From contig CAITZN010000578.1 of NCBI GenBank assembly GCA_903896915.1, positions 1 to 12,612 of the forward strand: DNA of 12,612 nt. The letters are read 5' to 3'. Positions 7,526-12,612 of the stretch are shown here, one piece after another. The notes below the pieces were generated by a model, which was given only the letters and a program-made list of their open reading frames with translations, was not told where the DNA came from and made no database searches. A program made the position numbers and the translations under genes. How positions within the stretch are numbered: the first letter of the stretch is position 1; every line of letters starts with the position of its first letter. The DNA is from an uncultured bacterium (GTDB lineage: Bacteria; Desulfobacterota; Desulfobulbia; Desulfobulbales; Desulfobulbaceae).

Positions 7526-8134
7526 TTACTGCCCTTGCTCCAAGGCCGCCGCCCGCTGATTGAACTCCTCTGCCAGGCGAGAATGTTTAAACCTGGCATG
7601 AATACTGGCCACAGAACGATAGGCATCGGCCGCCTTGGTTTTATCTCCCTGCTCGCTATAAATCTCGGCAATCACGATAAGAATTTCCACAGCCCCTTTG
7701 GGATTCTGAGTCAAGCGGTAATGTTCCAACATATCATACAGTAATTCAAGCGCCTTTTCACGGTCACCCAATTTTCTGTAGGCCACAGCCATCTTCTTAT
7801 TCAATGCTAACTGAGAAAAACTATCATCCTCTTTCTCACAGATAACGCTTGCCCGCTGATAATTGGCAAGGGCCATGGCATACTCTTCACGTGCCAGACA
7901 GGTATCTCCCAACCGGTCGGCAGCATTGGCAACACCCTGCTCGTCCCCCTGCTCTTCAAAGCCTCTAAGCGCATTATGAAAAGCCAAAGCCGCCTGAGAA
8001 TAATCGCCGTTAGTGAAAAATTTGCGGCCTTCAATATAATCTTTTCTGGCCGGATCATTCGCCTGCTCGTCGCTGACGTTGTCCGCGGCCATGGGTCCAA
8101 GGGAACTTAAAGGTTGTATATTATCACTCACCAT
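7526..8134 (-). CDS. TPR-repeat protein of unknown function (directly upstream of ribE)
   Basis: A soluble 202-residue protein made almost wholly of helical repeats. After an unstructured-looking N-terminus (1-30) come four TPR-like units at about 32-64 (GRKFFTNGDYSQAALAFHNAL), 67-104 (ADRLGDTCLAREEYAMALANY), 107-145 (KKMAVAYRKLGDREKALELL) and 147-185 (IVIAEIYSEQGDKTKAADAY). The units are longer than 34 residues, with room for extended helices. No signal peptide, membrane span or catalytic motif is visible. Its ATG (8134) lies inside the end of the preceding gene (11-base overlap), with AAGGAAGA nearby in that gene, and its stop abuts the ribE start. The tight packing on both sides argues for co-expression with flavin synthesis, but any role (scaffold, assembly factor) is inference. 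Met15 is a possible later start. Confidence 0.85.
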   Translation of the reverse strand: MVSDNIQPLSSLGPMAADNVSDEQANDPARKDYIEGRKFFTNGDYSQAALAFHNALRGFEEQGDEQGVANAADRLGDTCLAREEYAMALANYQRASVICEKEDDSFSQLALNKKMAVAYRKLGDREKALELLYDMLEHYRLTQNPKGAVEILIVIAEIYSEQGDKTKAADAYRSVASIHARFKHSRLAEEFNQRAAALEQGQ

Positions 8135-9278
8135 CGCCGTCTTCCTTATGGATATTCTTGGTGGCCTCAGCTGAAAGCGCAGCCACCGTTGTTGTTACGA
8201 GCGTACCCTGTTCGTAGAATGTTACGGAGGAGTCGTCGTTTTGCAGAGCCATAACCTGAAACCCCGCCTCTTTTGCCTTGATTCTTCCCAAAATGCGCAG
8301 AGTCAAGCCCCGCATTACTGGTTCACTGTGACTAAGCACAGGAAATAGAGAGTAGAAAGAGGTTTTGCGGATAAGATCCGGCCGGGCAGCGGCGATCTCA
8401 CCCAATCCCCAGAGTACAGCTTCGCGGGTGCCAGGGTCCCCCATGAAATTAAAAAGGTGCCGGGTAAAGGCACCGTAGATATCCGGCCGAGCCGCAATGA
8501 TGGCCCCAATCGTCTCCACCATCCCCCAGGAACTGGCAGCCGAGTCCGAACAGGCCTCAAACAGCCGGTGCAACAAATCGGCAACGGCCCCAGGCTCCCG
8601 AGTAGCAATCCGTCCGCAGACCTGACCGATAATCCAAGCAATGCGATACCGAGCAAAGGGATCAGGCTCATACAGCAACCGTTGCAGATAGCGCAAAGTC
8701 TTACTGTCGTCCAGGTAAAGATCCACCAGAGCGTCGATATCGGCATGCTGGGCCAACTTCTTCACGAGTTGCTTGTCCGCCCGTCTCCGCACCCGCTTCG
8801 GATCCCGTGCTGGTTCAATCTCTGGGATAGCCTCAACAGCCTGTACTTTATCCGTGCTTCCTTGTTCCGGTCGAGTCACTTTCTGCTTTTGCTCTATCCG
8901 CTTGATCAGTTCCGCAGCTTCTTTGTGCAGCCGAACAAAAAAGAGGACACCACGTACGGCCCTGCCGTCGAGGTTCCTCTTGACCACCACCTGGTGCGTC
9001 ACCTCGTCGTAGTTGTCAATCGTACCGGTCAGGTAATCTTCTTCCGGGACCAACTCCCAGGCCAGGTCCCACTGATCTTTACAGGCATTAACCAGGCACT
9101 CGACCATGGCCGCGCCGATACTATGCCCTGTTGCATCGGCAACATAGACAGCCCCGCATTCGCAAACTCCCATCGGAAACTCGCGCATTTTGCGCTGGAC
9201 GCCGTCGGTCGGTCGGCTAACATCCATACCACAGAACGGGCACCAGGGTTTGAGTTGCGCTTCTGCCTTACTGCTCAT
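8124..9278 (-). CDS. Zinc-ribbon and HEAT-repeat protein, resembles the DVU0298 family
   Basis: A 384-residue cytoplasmic protein with three parts. Residues 13-41 carry CPFCGMD and CECG, a four-cysteine knuckle (C13, C16, C39, C41) likely to bind zinc, followed by a small mixed domain to about 130 (DDYLTG-type segment EEDYLTGTIDNYDEV). A charged Lys/Arg/Glu-rich linker covers about 128-170. Residues about 170-345 form helical HEAT-like repeats: LLYEPDPFARYRIAWIIGQV, ASSWGMVETIGAIIAARPDI, REAVLWGLGEIAAARPDLI and VMRGLTLRILGRI. From memory this C-terminal pattern (whole-protein repeats ending in GVLWGLGRLA-like motifs) matches the uncharacterised DVU0298-type proteins of sulfate reducers; that match could not be searched. 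Its ATG shares four bases (ATGA) with the upstream TPR gene. No enzyme motif is seen; protein binding is the likely activity. Confidence 0.85.
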   Translation of the reverse strand: MSSKAEAQLKPWCPFCGMDVSRPTDGVQRKMREFPMGVCECGAVYVADATGHSIGAAMVECLVNACKDQWDLAWELVPEEDYLTGTIDNYDEVTHQVVVKRNLDGRAVRGVLFFVRLHKEAAELIKRIEQKQKVTRPEQGSTDKVQAVEAIPEIEPARDPKRVRRRADKQLVKKLAQHADIDALVDLYLDDSKTLRYLQRLLYEPDPFARYRIAWIIGQVCGRIATREPGAVADLLHRLFEACSDSAASSWGMVETIGAIIAARPDIYGAFTRHLFNFMGDPGTREAVLWGLGEIAAARPDLIRKTSFYSLFPVLSHSEPVMRGLTLRILGRIKAKEAGFQVMALQNDDSSVTFYEQGTLVTTTVAALSAEATKNIHKEDGDGE

Positions 9279-9916
9279 GGAGTTTCGACTAGTTTCGCCT
9301 TGAGCGCAGCAACAAAACGGGGATCAACGCTGTAGCCAAGCTCTTGGGCTTTCTCCATGTTGCGTTGTGCTTCTTTAAAATCGCCCTTGAAATAAAGGGC
9401 AACCGCCAGATTGTTCCGGGACATCGGAGAATCGGGTTCCAGGGTAACCGCCTGTCGGGCCGCTTCAACGGCCTTGACGTCTTCCTCCACCATAGTGTAG
9501 GCGGAAGTCAGGTTGATCCAGGCAGTCAAAAGCTTAGGATCGATCTGCACAGCAGTTGAATAGCACTCGATGGCCTGATCGACCTCGTTCCGATGCTGAT
9601 GGATAAGGCCGATATTAACATGGGCTTCAGCCATTTTCGGGGAGATGACAAGCGCCTGCTTGTTGAGTTCCAAGGCACGATCTGTGTCGCCACGATCAAA
9701 AAATATAGCGCCAAGATTGATCATGCTCTCCATAGACTGGTTATCAAGCTCAATGGCCTTTTCGAGTTGGACAATGGCCTCGTCGACCCGTCCCGCCTTA
9801 CGATAAACCAAACCGAGATGATGCCGGGCCATGACGTTTTCCGGCTTTTCCTGCACCACCTTTTCAAGATCGCTAATAACAGCCGAGATATCAGCTTGTT
9901 TCTGTGCTTCTGCCAT
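9275..9916 (-). CDS. TPR-repeat protein of unknown function, first gene of the block
   Basis: The 213-residue product contains five consecutive 34-residue TPR units in exact register at about 27-60, 61-94, 95-128, 129-162 and 163-196, each with the expected small residues at positions 8 and 20 and Pro near 32 (for example MAEAHVNIGLIHQHRNEVDQ, then AIECYSTAVQIDPK). A short N-terminal helix and a C-terminal capping helix (197-213) complete a solenoid. No signal peptide is present, so it should be cytoplasmic. The ATG at 9916 follows GAGAAGGAA at a good distance, and the stop overlaps the next start (ATGA). It is distinct from the second TPR protein of the block, which has longer, irregular units. 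It probably acts as an adaptor with the two proteins encoded after it; no partner can be named from sequence. Confidence 0.88.
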   Translation of the reverse strand: MAEAQKQADISAVISDLEKVVQEKPENVMARHHLGLVYRKAGRVDEAIVQLEKAIELDNQSMESMINLGAIFFDRGDTDRALELNKQALVISPKMAEAHVNIGLIHQHRNEVDQAIECYSTAVQIDPKLLTAWINLTSAYTMVEEDVKAVEAARQAVTLEPDSPMSRNNLAVALYFKGDFKEAQRNMEKAQELGYSVDPRFVAALKAKLVETP

Positions 9917-9952
9917 AAAATTCCTTCTCTAATTCTTTAAGTGACGAACCCT

Positions 9953-9971
9953 TGCCGGCTTGATTCCGGCA
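9953..9971 (-). promoter_or_regulatory. Perfect 6-bp hairpin in the presumed leader of the TPR-HEAT-TPR-rib block
   Basis: TGCCGG and CCGGCA pair exactly around a 7-base loop. It has no T-tract on either strand, so it is not a terminator. It lies between the candidate promoter (9994-10021) and the start codon at 9916, so it would be in the 5' untranslated RNA. It may be a stability element or a protein-binding dyad in the DNA. Confidence 0.4.
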
Positions 9972-9993
9972 GTTTAGAGGGTAAAGTTTTAAC

Positions 9994-10021
9994 AATATAG
10001 CCATGAACACTCCGGAAGCAA
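9994..10021 (-). promoter_or_regulatory. Candidate promoter of the TPR-HEAT-TPR-ribE-ribBA-ribH-nusB block
   Basis: Minus strand: TTGCTT (10016-10021, 3 of 6 to the -35 consensus), a 16-base spacer, then TATATT (9994-9999, 5 of 6 to the -10 consensus). It sits in the 228-base gap after ribF, the only sizeable gap upstream of this gene block. The -35 match is weak and read-through from ribF is also possible. Confidence 0.33.
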
Positions 10022-10144
10022 GTTGCGTTCCCTAAAAATATGTTCATGCGCAACCAACAATTTTCCGATTAACACCTATCTAATCTAGCAACCGCTTCTA
10101 TTGACCTATCTTTTTGCCACGCATCATTTGATGAATGAACACAC

Positions 10145-11116
10145 TTACACATTAGGATTTGCTTGATAGGCAATCAATTTTTTCTGACGCTCCATGGCCA
10201 GAACCTTCTGGGCCACGGCAATGTCCTTACGGATTTGTCGGGCCAGTTCCTCAGGTCCGCTGAATTTGATTTCGCCACGAAGGTGCCGAAGCAAATTGAT
10301 TTTCAAAGGGCGTCCGTAAATATCGGTGTTGAAATCGAAGATATGGGTCTCCGCCACTAACGCCGTATCACCAAAGGTCGGATTGTAACCGATGTTGGAT
10401 ACTCCGCCGTACTGTTTTCCGTCATAGGTGACCTGGGTGACATACACCCCTCGTTTCGGGCACAGGTCCTCTTCCGAAATACACAAATTGGCTGTAGGGA
10501 ACCCGAGCAATTTGCCGCCTCGCTGCCGGCCCCACTGCACATCCCCCCGAATCTGGTAAAAACGACCCAACAACCTGCGGACATCACGCATCTTTCCAGC
10601 AGCGACCAATTCCCTGATCCTGGTACTGGACACCAACATTCCCTGCTCGTAATGAGCGGGCATCACCACCACGGAAAACCCTTTTTCCTCTCCCTGACGC
10701 TGGAGAAAAGCGGTGTCGCCCTGTCGCCCTCTGCCCAAAGCATAATCGTAACCAACCACCAGATCCCGAATTCTTATCCGCCTCACAAGAACATCGTCGA
10801 CAAAATCGAGAGCTGTCGTCACGGCAATCTCCTTATCAAAAGGAATGATCACCAAAACGTCAATCCCAGCCCGTTCAATCAGTTCAATCTTCTGGGGTGT
10901 GGTCGAAATCAGCCTGATGCCCTGCGGACTCAATACCTTGAGCGGATGCGGATCAAAAGTGATGGCAACACTGGTTCCCTTGTGCTGGCGGGCACGGGCC
11001 ACGACCTGATCAAACAGCTTTTGGTGACCGAGATGCACACCGTCAAAGTTACCGATAGTGACGTGTGCCTGCGGAAAGGGAGTGTGAATGTCTTTGAGGT
11101 CTGTATAAATTTCCAT
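10145..11116 (-). CDS. ribF: Bifunctional riboflavin kinase / FAD synthetase
   Basis: Converts riboflavin to FMN and then FAD. The N-terminal nucleotidyltransferase (residues about 1-180) has TIGNFDGVHLGHQKLF (20-35) with the HxGH signature, ITFDPHPLKVL (52-62), VGYDYALGRGRQGD (121-134) and SSTRIREL (163-170). The kinase half (about 185-310) has GKLLGFPTANL (201-211), RGVYV (222-226) and NIGYNPTFGD (241-250). The chosen ATG at 11116 gives 323 residues, a normal length, and starts just before the conserved domain. The same frame stays open to an ATG at 11323, but those 69 extra residues (CRCRWSILP..., Cys-rich) do not look like RibF. Neither start has a good Shine-Dalgarno. Gene order puts it upstream of the TPR-HEAT-TPR-rib block in the same direction, 228 bases away. 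It diverges from tRNA-Leu. Confidence 0.95.
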   Translation of the reverse strand: MEIYTDLKDIHTPFPQAHVTIGNFDGVHLGHQKLFDQVVARARQHKGTSVAITFDPHPLKVLSPQGIRLISTTPQKIELIERAGIDVLVIIPFDKEIAVTTALDFVDDVLVRRIRIRDLVVGYDYALGRGRQGDTAFLQRQGEEKGFSVVVMPAHYEQGMLVSSTRIRELVAAGKMRDVRRLLGRFYQIRGDVQWGRQRGGKLLGFPTANLCISEEDLCPKRGVYVTQVTYDGKQYGGVSNIGYNPTFGDTALVAETHIFDFNTDIYGRPLKINLLRHLRGEIKFSGPEELARQIRKDIAVAQKVLAMERQKKLIAYQANPNV

Positions 11117-11360
11117 GGAAGTCGCGCCGCCGATTACAAGACGAGCTCGTTGCAAAACAAAAAAGTGAATTTCCGGGATGGCAAGGAGAACCTCGCGACC
11201 ATGAAGACGGGATATGTACCCTAATTCGAAAAAACAAGCAAACAGTTCATGCCATTCGCAGGGGCAGATATTGCCGGTGGGCAGGATTGACCATCGGCAG
11301 CGGCAGGGGTGCCCGGGTATCATTTCCGCACAATCGTTTTGCTTTCCCCCAAAGAATTAC
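11117..11360. other. Divergent region between ribF and the tRNA-Leu promoter
   Basis: Should contain the ribF promoter, reading leftwards. The best minus-strand candidate is TTGTTT, 16 bases, TGTAAT at about 11128-11155, which would put the transcript start only about a dozen bases before the ribF ATG; this is weak. No FMN-riboswitch consensus was recognised. The open frame that continues ribF upstream through this region is judged non-coding. Confidence 0.35.
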
Positions 11361-11389
11361 TTGACAAAAAGCAGATTGGCTAGCATATT
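11361..11389 (+). promoter_or_regulatory. Promoter of tRNA-Leu(CAG)
   Basis: Perfect -35 TTGACA (11361-11366), 17-base spacer, then CATATT (11384-11389, 4 of 6). The mature tRNA starts 12 bases after the -10 box, so the 5' leader is only a few bases. Spacing and position make this the most convincing promoter in the window. Confidence 0.75.
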
Positions 11390-11401
11390 CTCGGACGCAG
11401 T

Positions 11402-11488
11402 GCCGAAGTGGCGGAATTGGTAGACGCGCTAGGTTCAGGGTCTAGTTGGGGTTTCTCAGTGGAAGTTCGAGTCTTCTCTTCGGCACCA
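11402..11488 (+). tRNA. tRNA-Leu, anticodon CAG
   Basis: An 87-base class II tRNA with encoded CCA. Acceptor GCCGAAG (11402-11408) pairs perfectly with CTTCGGC (11478-11484), followed by discriminator A and CCA (11486-11488). D-stem GCG/CGC; anticodon stem CTAGG/TCTAG around loop TTCAGGG with anticodon CAG at 11436-11438 (reads CUG); a long variable arm with stem TGGG/CTCA; T-arm GGAAG-TTCGAGT-CTTCT. All features agree with a functional tRNA-Leu. It is the only intact gene on the plus strand and is transcribed alone between its promoter and a terminator. A decayed integrase begins about 300 bases after its 3' end. Confidence 0.96.
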
Positions 11489-11522
11489 AAAAATAGTCCA
11501 AAGACATCCCCCTGAAGTCAAT

Positions 11523-11557
11523 AACCCCGAAATATCTTTAGATTTTCGGGGTTTTTC
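11523..11557 (+). terminator. Rho-independent terminator of tRNA-Leu
   Basis: AACCCCGAAA (11523-11532) pairs without mismatch with TTTCGGGGTT (11544-11553). Within the 11-base loop ATC/GAT can add a small inner stem. The stem runs straight into a T-rich tail (TTTTTCTTT from 11552). Strong and well placed 35 bases after the tRNA. Confidence 0.88.
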
Positions 11558-11794
11558 TTTGCCCTCTCGTCCATCCATGTCCATTTCCGCCCGTTGGCAT
11601 CCATCTAATTCCCGGGTACAAATTGAGACATACGAAATTTGACGACGAATACGCGTTTCACCTGAACCCGATCTCCGCCAACACTTAAATCTTGCGTTGA
11701 TCCTCTTGCTAAAGTTCGAATCACACTAACGGGCTCGAATTCAAAATTCAGACCCGTCTTACAATTCCTTGCGACAAATCCCATGGAGGCCACT
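11558..11794 (+). other. Non-coding stretch between the tRNA terminator and the integrase remnant
   Basis: Presumed upstream region of the dead integrase, and so part of a former mobile element's left end. Short near-repeats of CCATCC and TCCAT occur at about 11571-11608, and GGGTACAAATTGAGACAT follows (11616-11633); these could be remains of integrase arm-binding sites, but this is a guess. No second copy of the tRNA 3' end is seen here or in the rest of the window. The 85-codon minus-strand frame over 11605-11862 is not accepted as a gene. Confidence 0.4.
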
Positions 11795-11983
11795 ATGCTA
11801 ACTACCCAAGAAGCTAGGAATGCCAAACCCAAAGAATAATCGTAAAAACTCGTCAATGGCAAAGTCCTCTTCCTGCCTGTAGCTACCAGCGGGAAGAAGA
11901 ATTGGCGATATCGTTACGAGCAATCAGGTACAGAATCATCTTTTGTGTTCGGTGAATGCCCCACCATATCGAGATGGCATTAA
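11795..11983 (+). pseudogene. Remnant of a P4-type tyrosine integrase (N-terminal arm-binding domain only)
   Basis: Reading from ATG 11795 gives MLTTQEARNAKPKE, two TAA codons (11837-11839 and 11843-11845), then KLVNGKVLFLPVATSGKKNW followed by RYRYEQSGTESSFVFGECPT before TAA at 11981. This lines up without gaps with the known start of P4-like integrases (pattern M-L-T-D..IRNAKPKEKPYKL.DG.GL.L.V..SG.K.WR.RYR..G.E....LG.YPT.SL). The stops fall where Lys and Tyr are usual, so single base changes (AAA to TAA, TAT/TAC to TAA) explain them. A clean GGAGG (11785-11789) five bases before the ATG shows it was a real start. Only about 60 of roughly 400 residues remain; the catalytic domain (R-H-R-Y) is gone, replaced by unrelated sequence and the next gene. 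Position right after a tRNA 3' end is the classic site for this family. Confidence 0.82.
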
Positions 11984-12041
11984 AAAAGTATCCTCTTTTA
12001 CTGGACCACCTCAATACTACAATTTTCCTGTCGTTTTAACA

Positions 12042-12067
12042 GCCTATCCCTCCAAGCGGAGCTAGGC
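12042..12067 (-). terminator. Possible weak hairpin at the end of the universal stress protein gene
   Basis: Minus-strand RNA GCCTA-G-CTCC-GCTT-GGAG-GGA-TAGGC can form two stacked stems (5 and 4 pairs) with a small asymmetric internal loop, and it spans the TAG stop of the gene. It lacks a T-tract; what follows is CTGTTAAAACGACAG. It may slow or protect the 3' end, but it is not a standard terminator. Confidence 0.25.
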
Positions 12068-12612
12068 CTGCTGACGCACTGCGGCAATCAATGAATTTGG
12101 CTCAGGAGCGCGTTTGACAACCAGGACAGCACACGACAAGCCGACTACCACCCGGTCCGTGGTTTGACCGGCGATCTTGCGAGGCAATCCCTTGCGCTGG
12201 TCATTGCCGATAATGACGAGATCGGCGCCGATTTCCCCCGCTGTATCGATGATAGCACGATCCAGCGTCTTGCCGATGACGACGAGGGCATTGCCTTCAA
12301 TCCCCTCCGCCTTGAGCAGGCCGAGCTTATAGGCCACCCCCTCCTCAGCCTTATCGCGCTGGGATTCGGTGGCGACGCCGGATAGCACAGTCACTGGCAG
12401 TTTTGAAGCCTTGGCGACCTGAATGGCGACTTCGATCACGGTTTCGCTGATCGGACTTTCATCAACGGCAACCAGAATATGCTTTTGCCAAGGCTTGACC
12501 TGCCAATTCGCAACCAGGACGTGGCAGGGGGATCCGATAAGGATCTGTTCGGCCGTGTCGCCGATCAGCCGTTCCTTCATGTCGCCGCGCAACGGTCGAC
12601 GGCCGATGATGA
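12062..12612 (-). CDS. Tandem universal stress protein (UspA family), C-terminal part; 5' end off the window
   Basis: The frame is open to the window edge, reading IIGRRPLRGDMKERLIGDTA and then EQILIGSPCHVLVAN, which is the end of a first Usp domain, followed by a complete second domain from about KHILVAVDESPISETVIEVA to DRVVVGLSCAVLVVKRA and a short tail. This two-domain layout recalls UspE-like proteins. The glycine loop that binds ATP in some Usp domains (G-x2-G-x9-G-S/T) is altered in both copies: the second reads GNDQRKGLPRKIAGQTTD, with Gln at the second Gly and at the Ser/Thr position; the first has one extra residue before GDTA. Nucleotide binding is therefore doubtful, a prediction only. 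Role: stress-induced, function ill-defined in the family. A TTG at 12592 is an apparent start only because the window ends; the true start lies beyond. Confidence 0.85.
   Translation of the reverse strand, partial: IIGRRPLRGDMKERLIGDTAEQILIGSPCHVLVANWQVKPWQKHILVAVDESPISETVIEVAIQVAKASKLPVTVLSGVATESQRDKAEEGVAYKLGLLKAEGIEGNALVVIGKTLDRAIIDTAGEIGADLVIIGNDQRKGLPRKIAGQTTDRVVVGLSCAVLVVKRAPEPNSLIAAVRQQA

Noticed and set aside
8457..9335. Plus-strand open frame of 292 codons opposite the zinc-ribbon/HEAT gene
   Set aside because: Fully antisense to a gene with clear repeat structure and coupled start/stop sites; its translation is Pro/Ser/Arg-rich with no recognisable domain. It is a shadow frame.
10652..11224. 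Plus-strand open frame of 190 codons opposite ribF
   Set aside because: Antisense to the conserved nucleotidyltransferase half of RibF, with no domain-like sequence.
11605..11862. Minus-strand 85-codon frame over the integrase upstream region
   Set aside because: It crosses antisense to the integrase start, whose plus-strand reading has family similarity and a Shine-Dalgarno. The minus-strand product matches nothing I recognise and has no good ribosome site.
1..12612. CRISPR arrays, insertion sequences or long repeats
   Set aside because: No regularly spaced direct repeats, transposase genes or terminal inverted repeats were seen on either strand.

Overview
The window reads as chromosomal DNA from a dissimilatory sulfate reducer of the Desulfobacterota, perhaps near the Desulfobulbales. 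The grounds are an aprBA pair for adenylylsulfate (APS) reductase at the left edge and a zinc-ribbon/HEAT gene that resembles the DVU0298 family of sulfate reducers. The lineage is an inference; no rRNA or other strict taxonomic marker is present. All protein genes lie on the minus strand. The one intact plus-strand gene is a tRNA; a decayed integrase start is also on the plus strand.

Layout from left to right (genes on the minus strand are transcribed right to left). 1-1629 holds aprA (cut by the edge) and aprB, with a 416-base leader region that contains a candidate promoter with a G8 tract in its spacer. 2046-4232 is ftsK, the chromosome translocase. 4530-9916 is a tightly packed block transcribed as TPR protein, zinc-ribbon/HEAT protein, TPR protein, ribE, ribBA, ribH, nusB. 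The first four genes overlap or abut (ATGA overlap, 11-base overlap, TAA directly followed by ATG), so they look co-translated. 10145-11116 is ribF. Divergent from ribF is a tRNA-Leu(CAG) with its own promoter and a strong terminator. Just beyond it is the decayed N-terminus of a P4-type tyrosine integrase, so the tRNA has probably been an integration site. The window ends in the C-terminal part of a tandem universal stress protein.

Function. RibBA (both entry reactions), RibH (lumazine synthase), RibE (riboflavin synthase) and RibF (riboflavin kinase/FAD synthetase) make FMN and FAD. Only the deaminase/reductase RibD and the phosphatase step are missing here. AprA is itself an FAD enzyme, so a heavy flavin user and the flavin pathway sit near each other on one strand; whether this matters is unknown. 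The three uncharacterised scaffold-type proteins (TPR, Zn-ribbon/HEAT, TPR) occupy the place upstream of ribE where ribD is often found, and are the least explained part of the window. The other points worth a second look are the integrase scar next to tRNA-Leu and the homopolymer in the candidate apr promoter.
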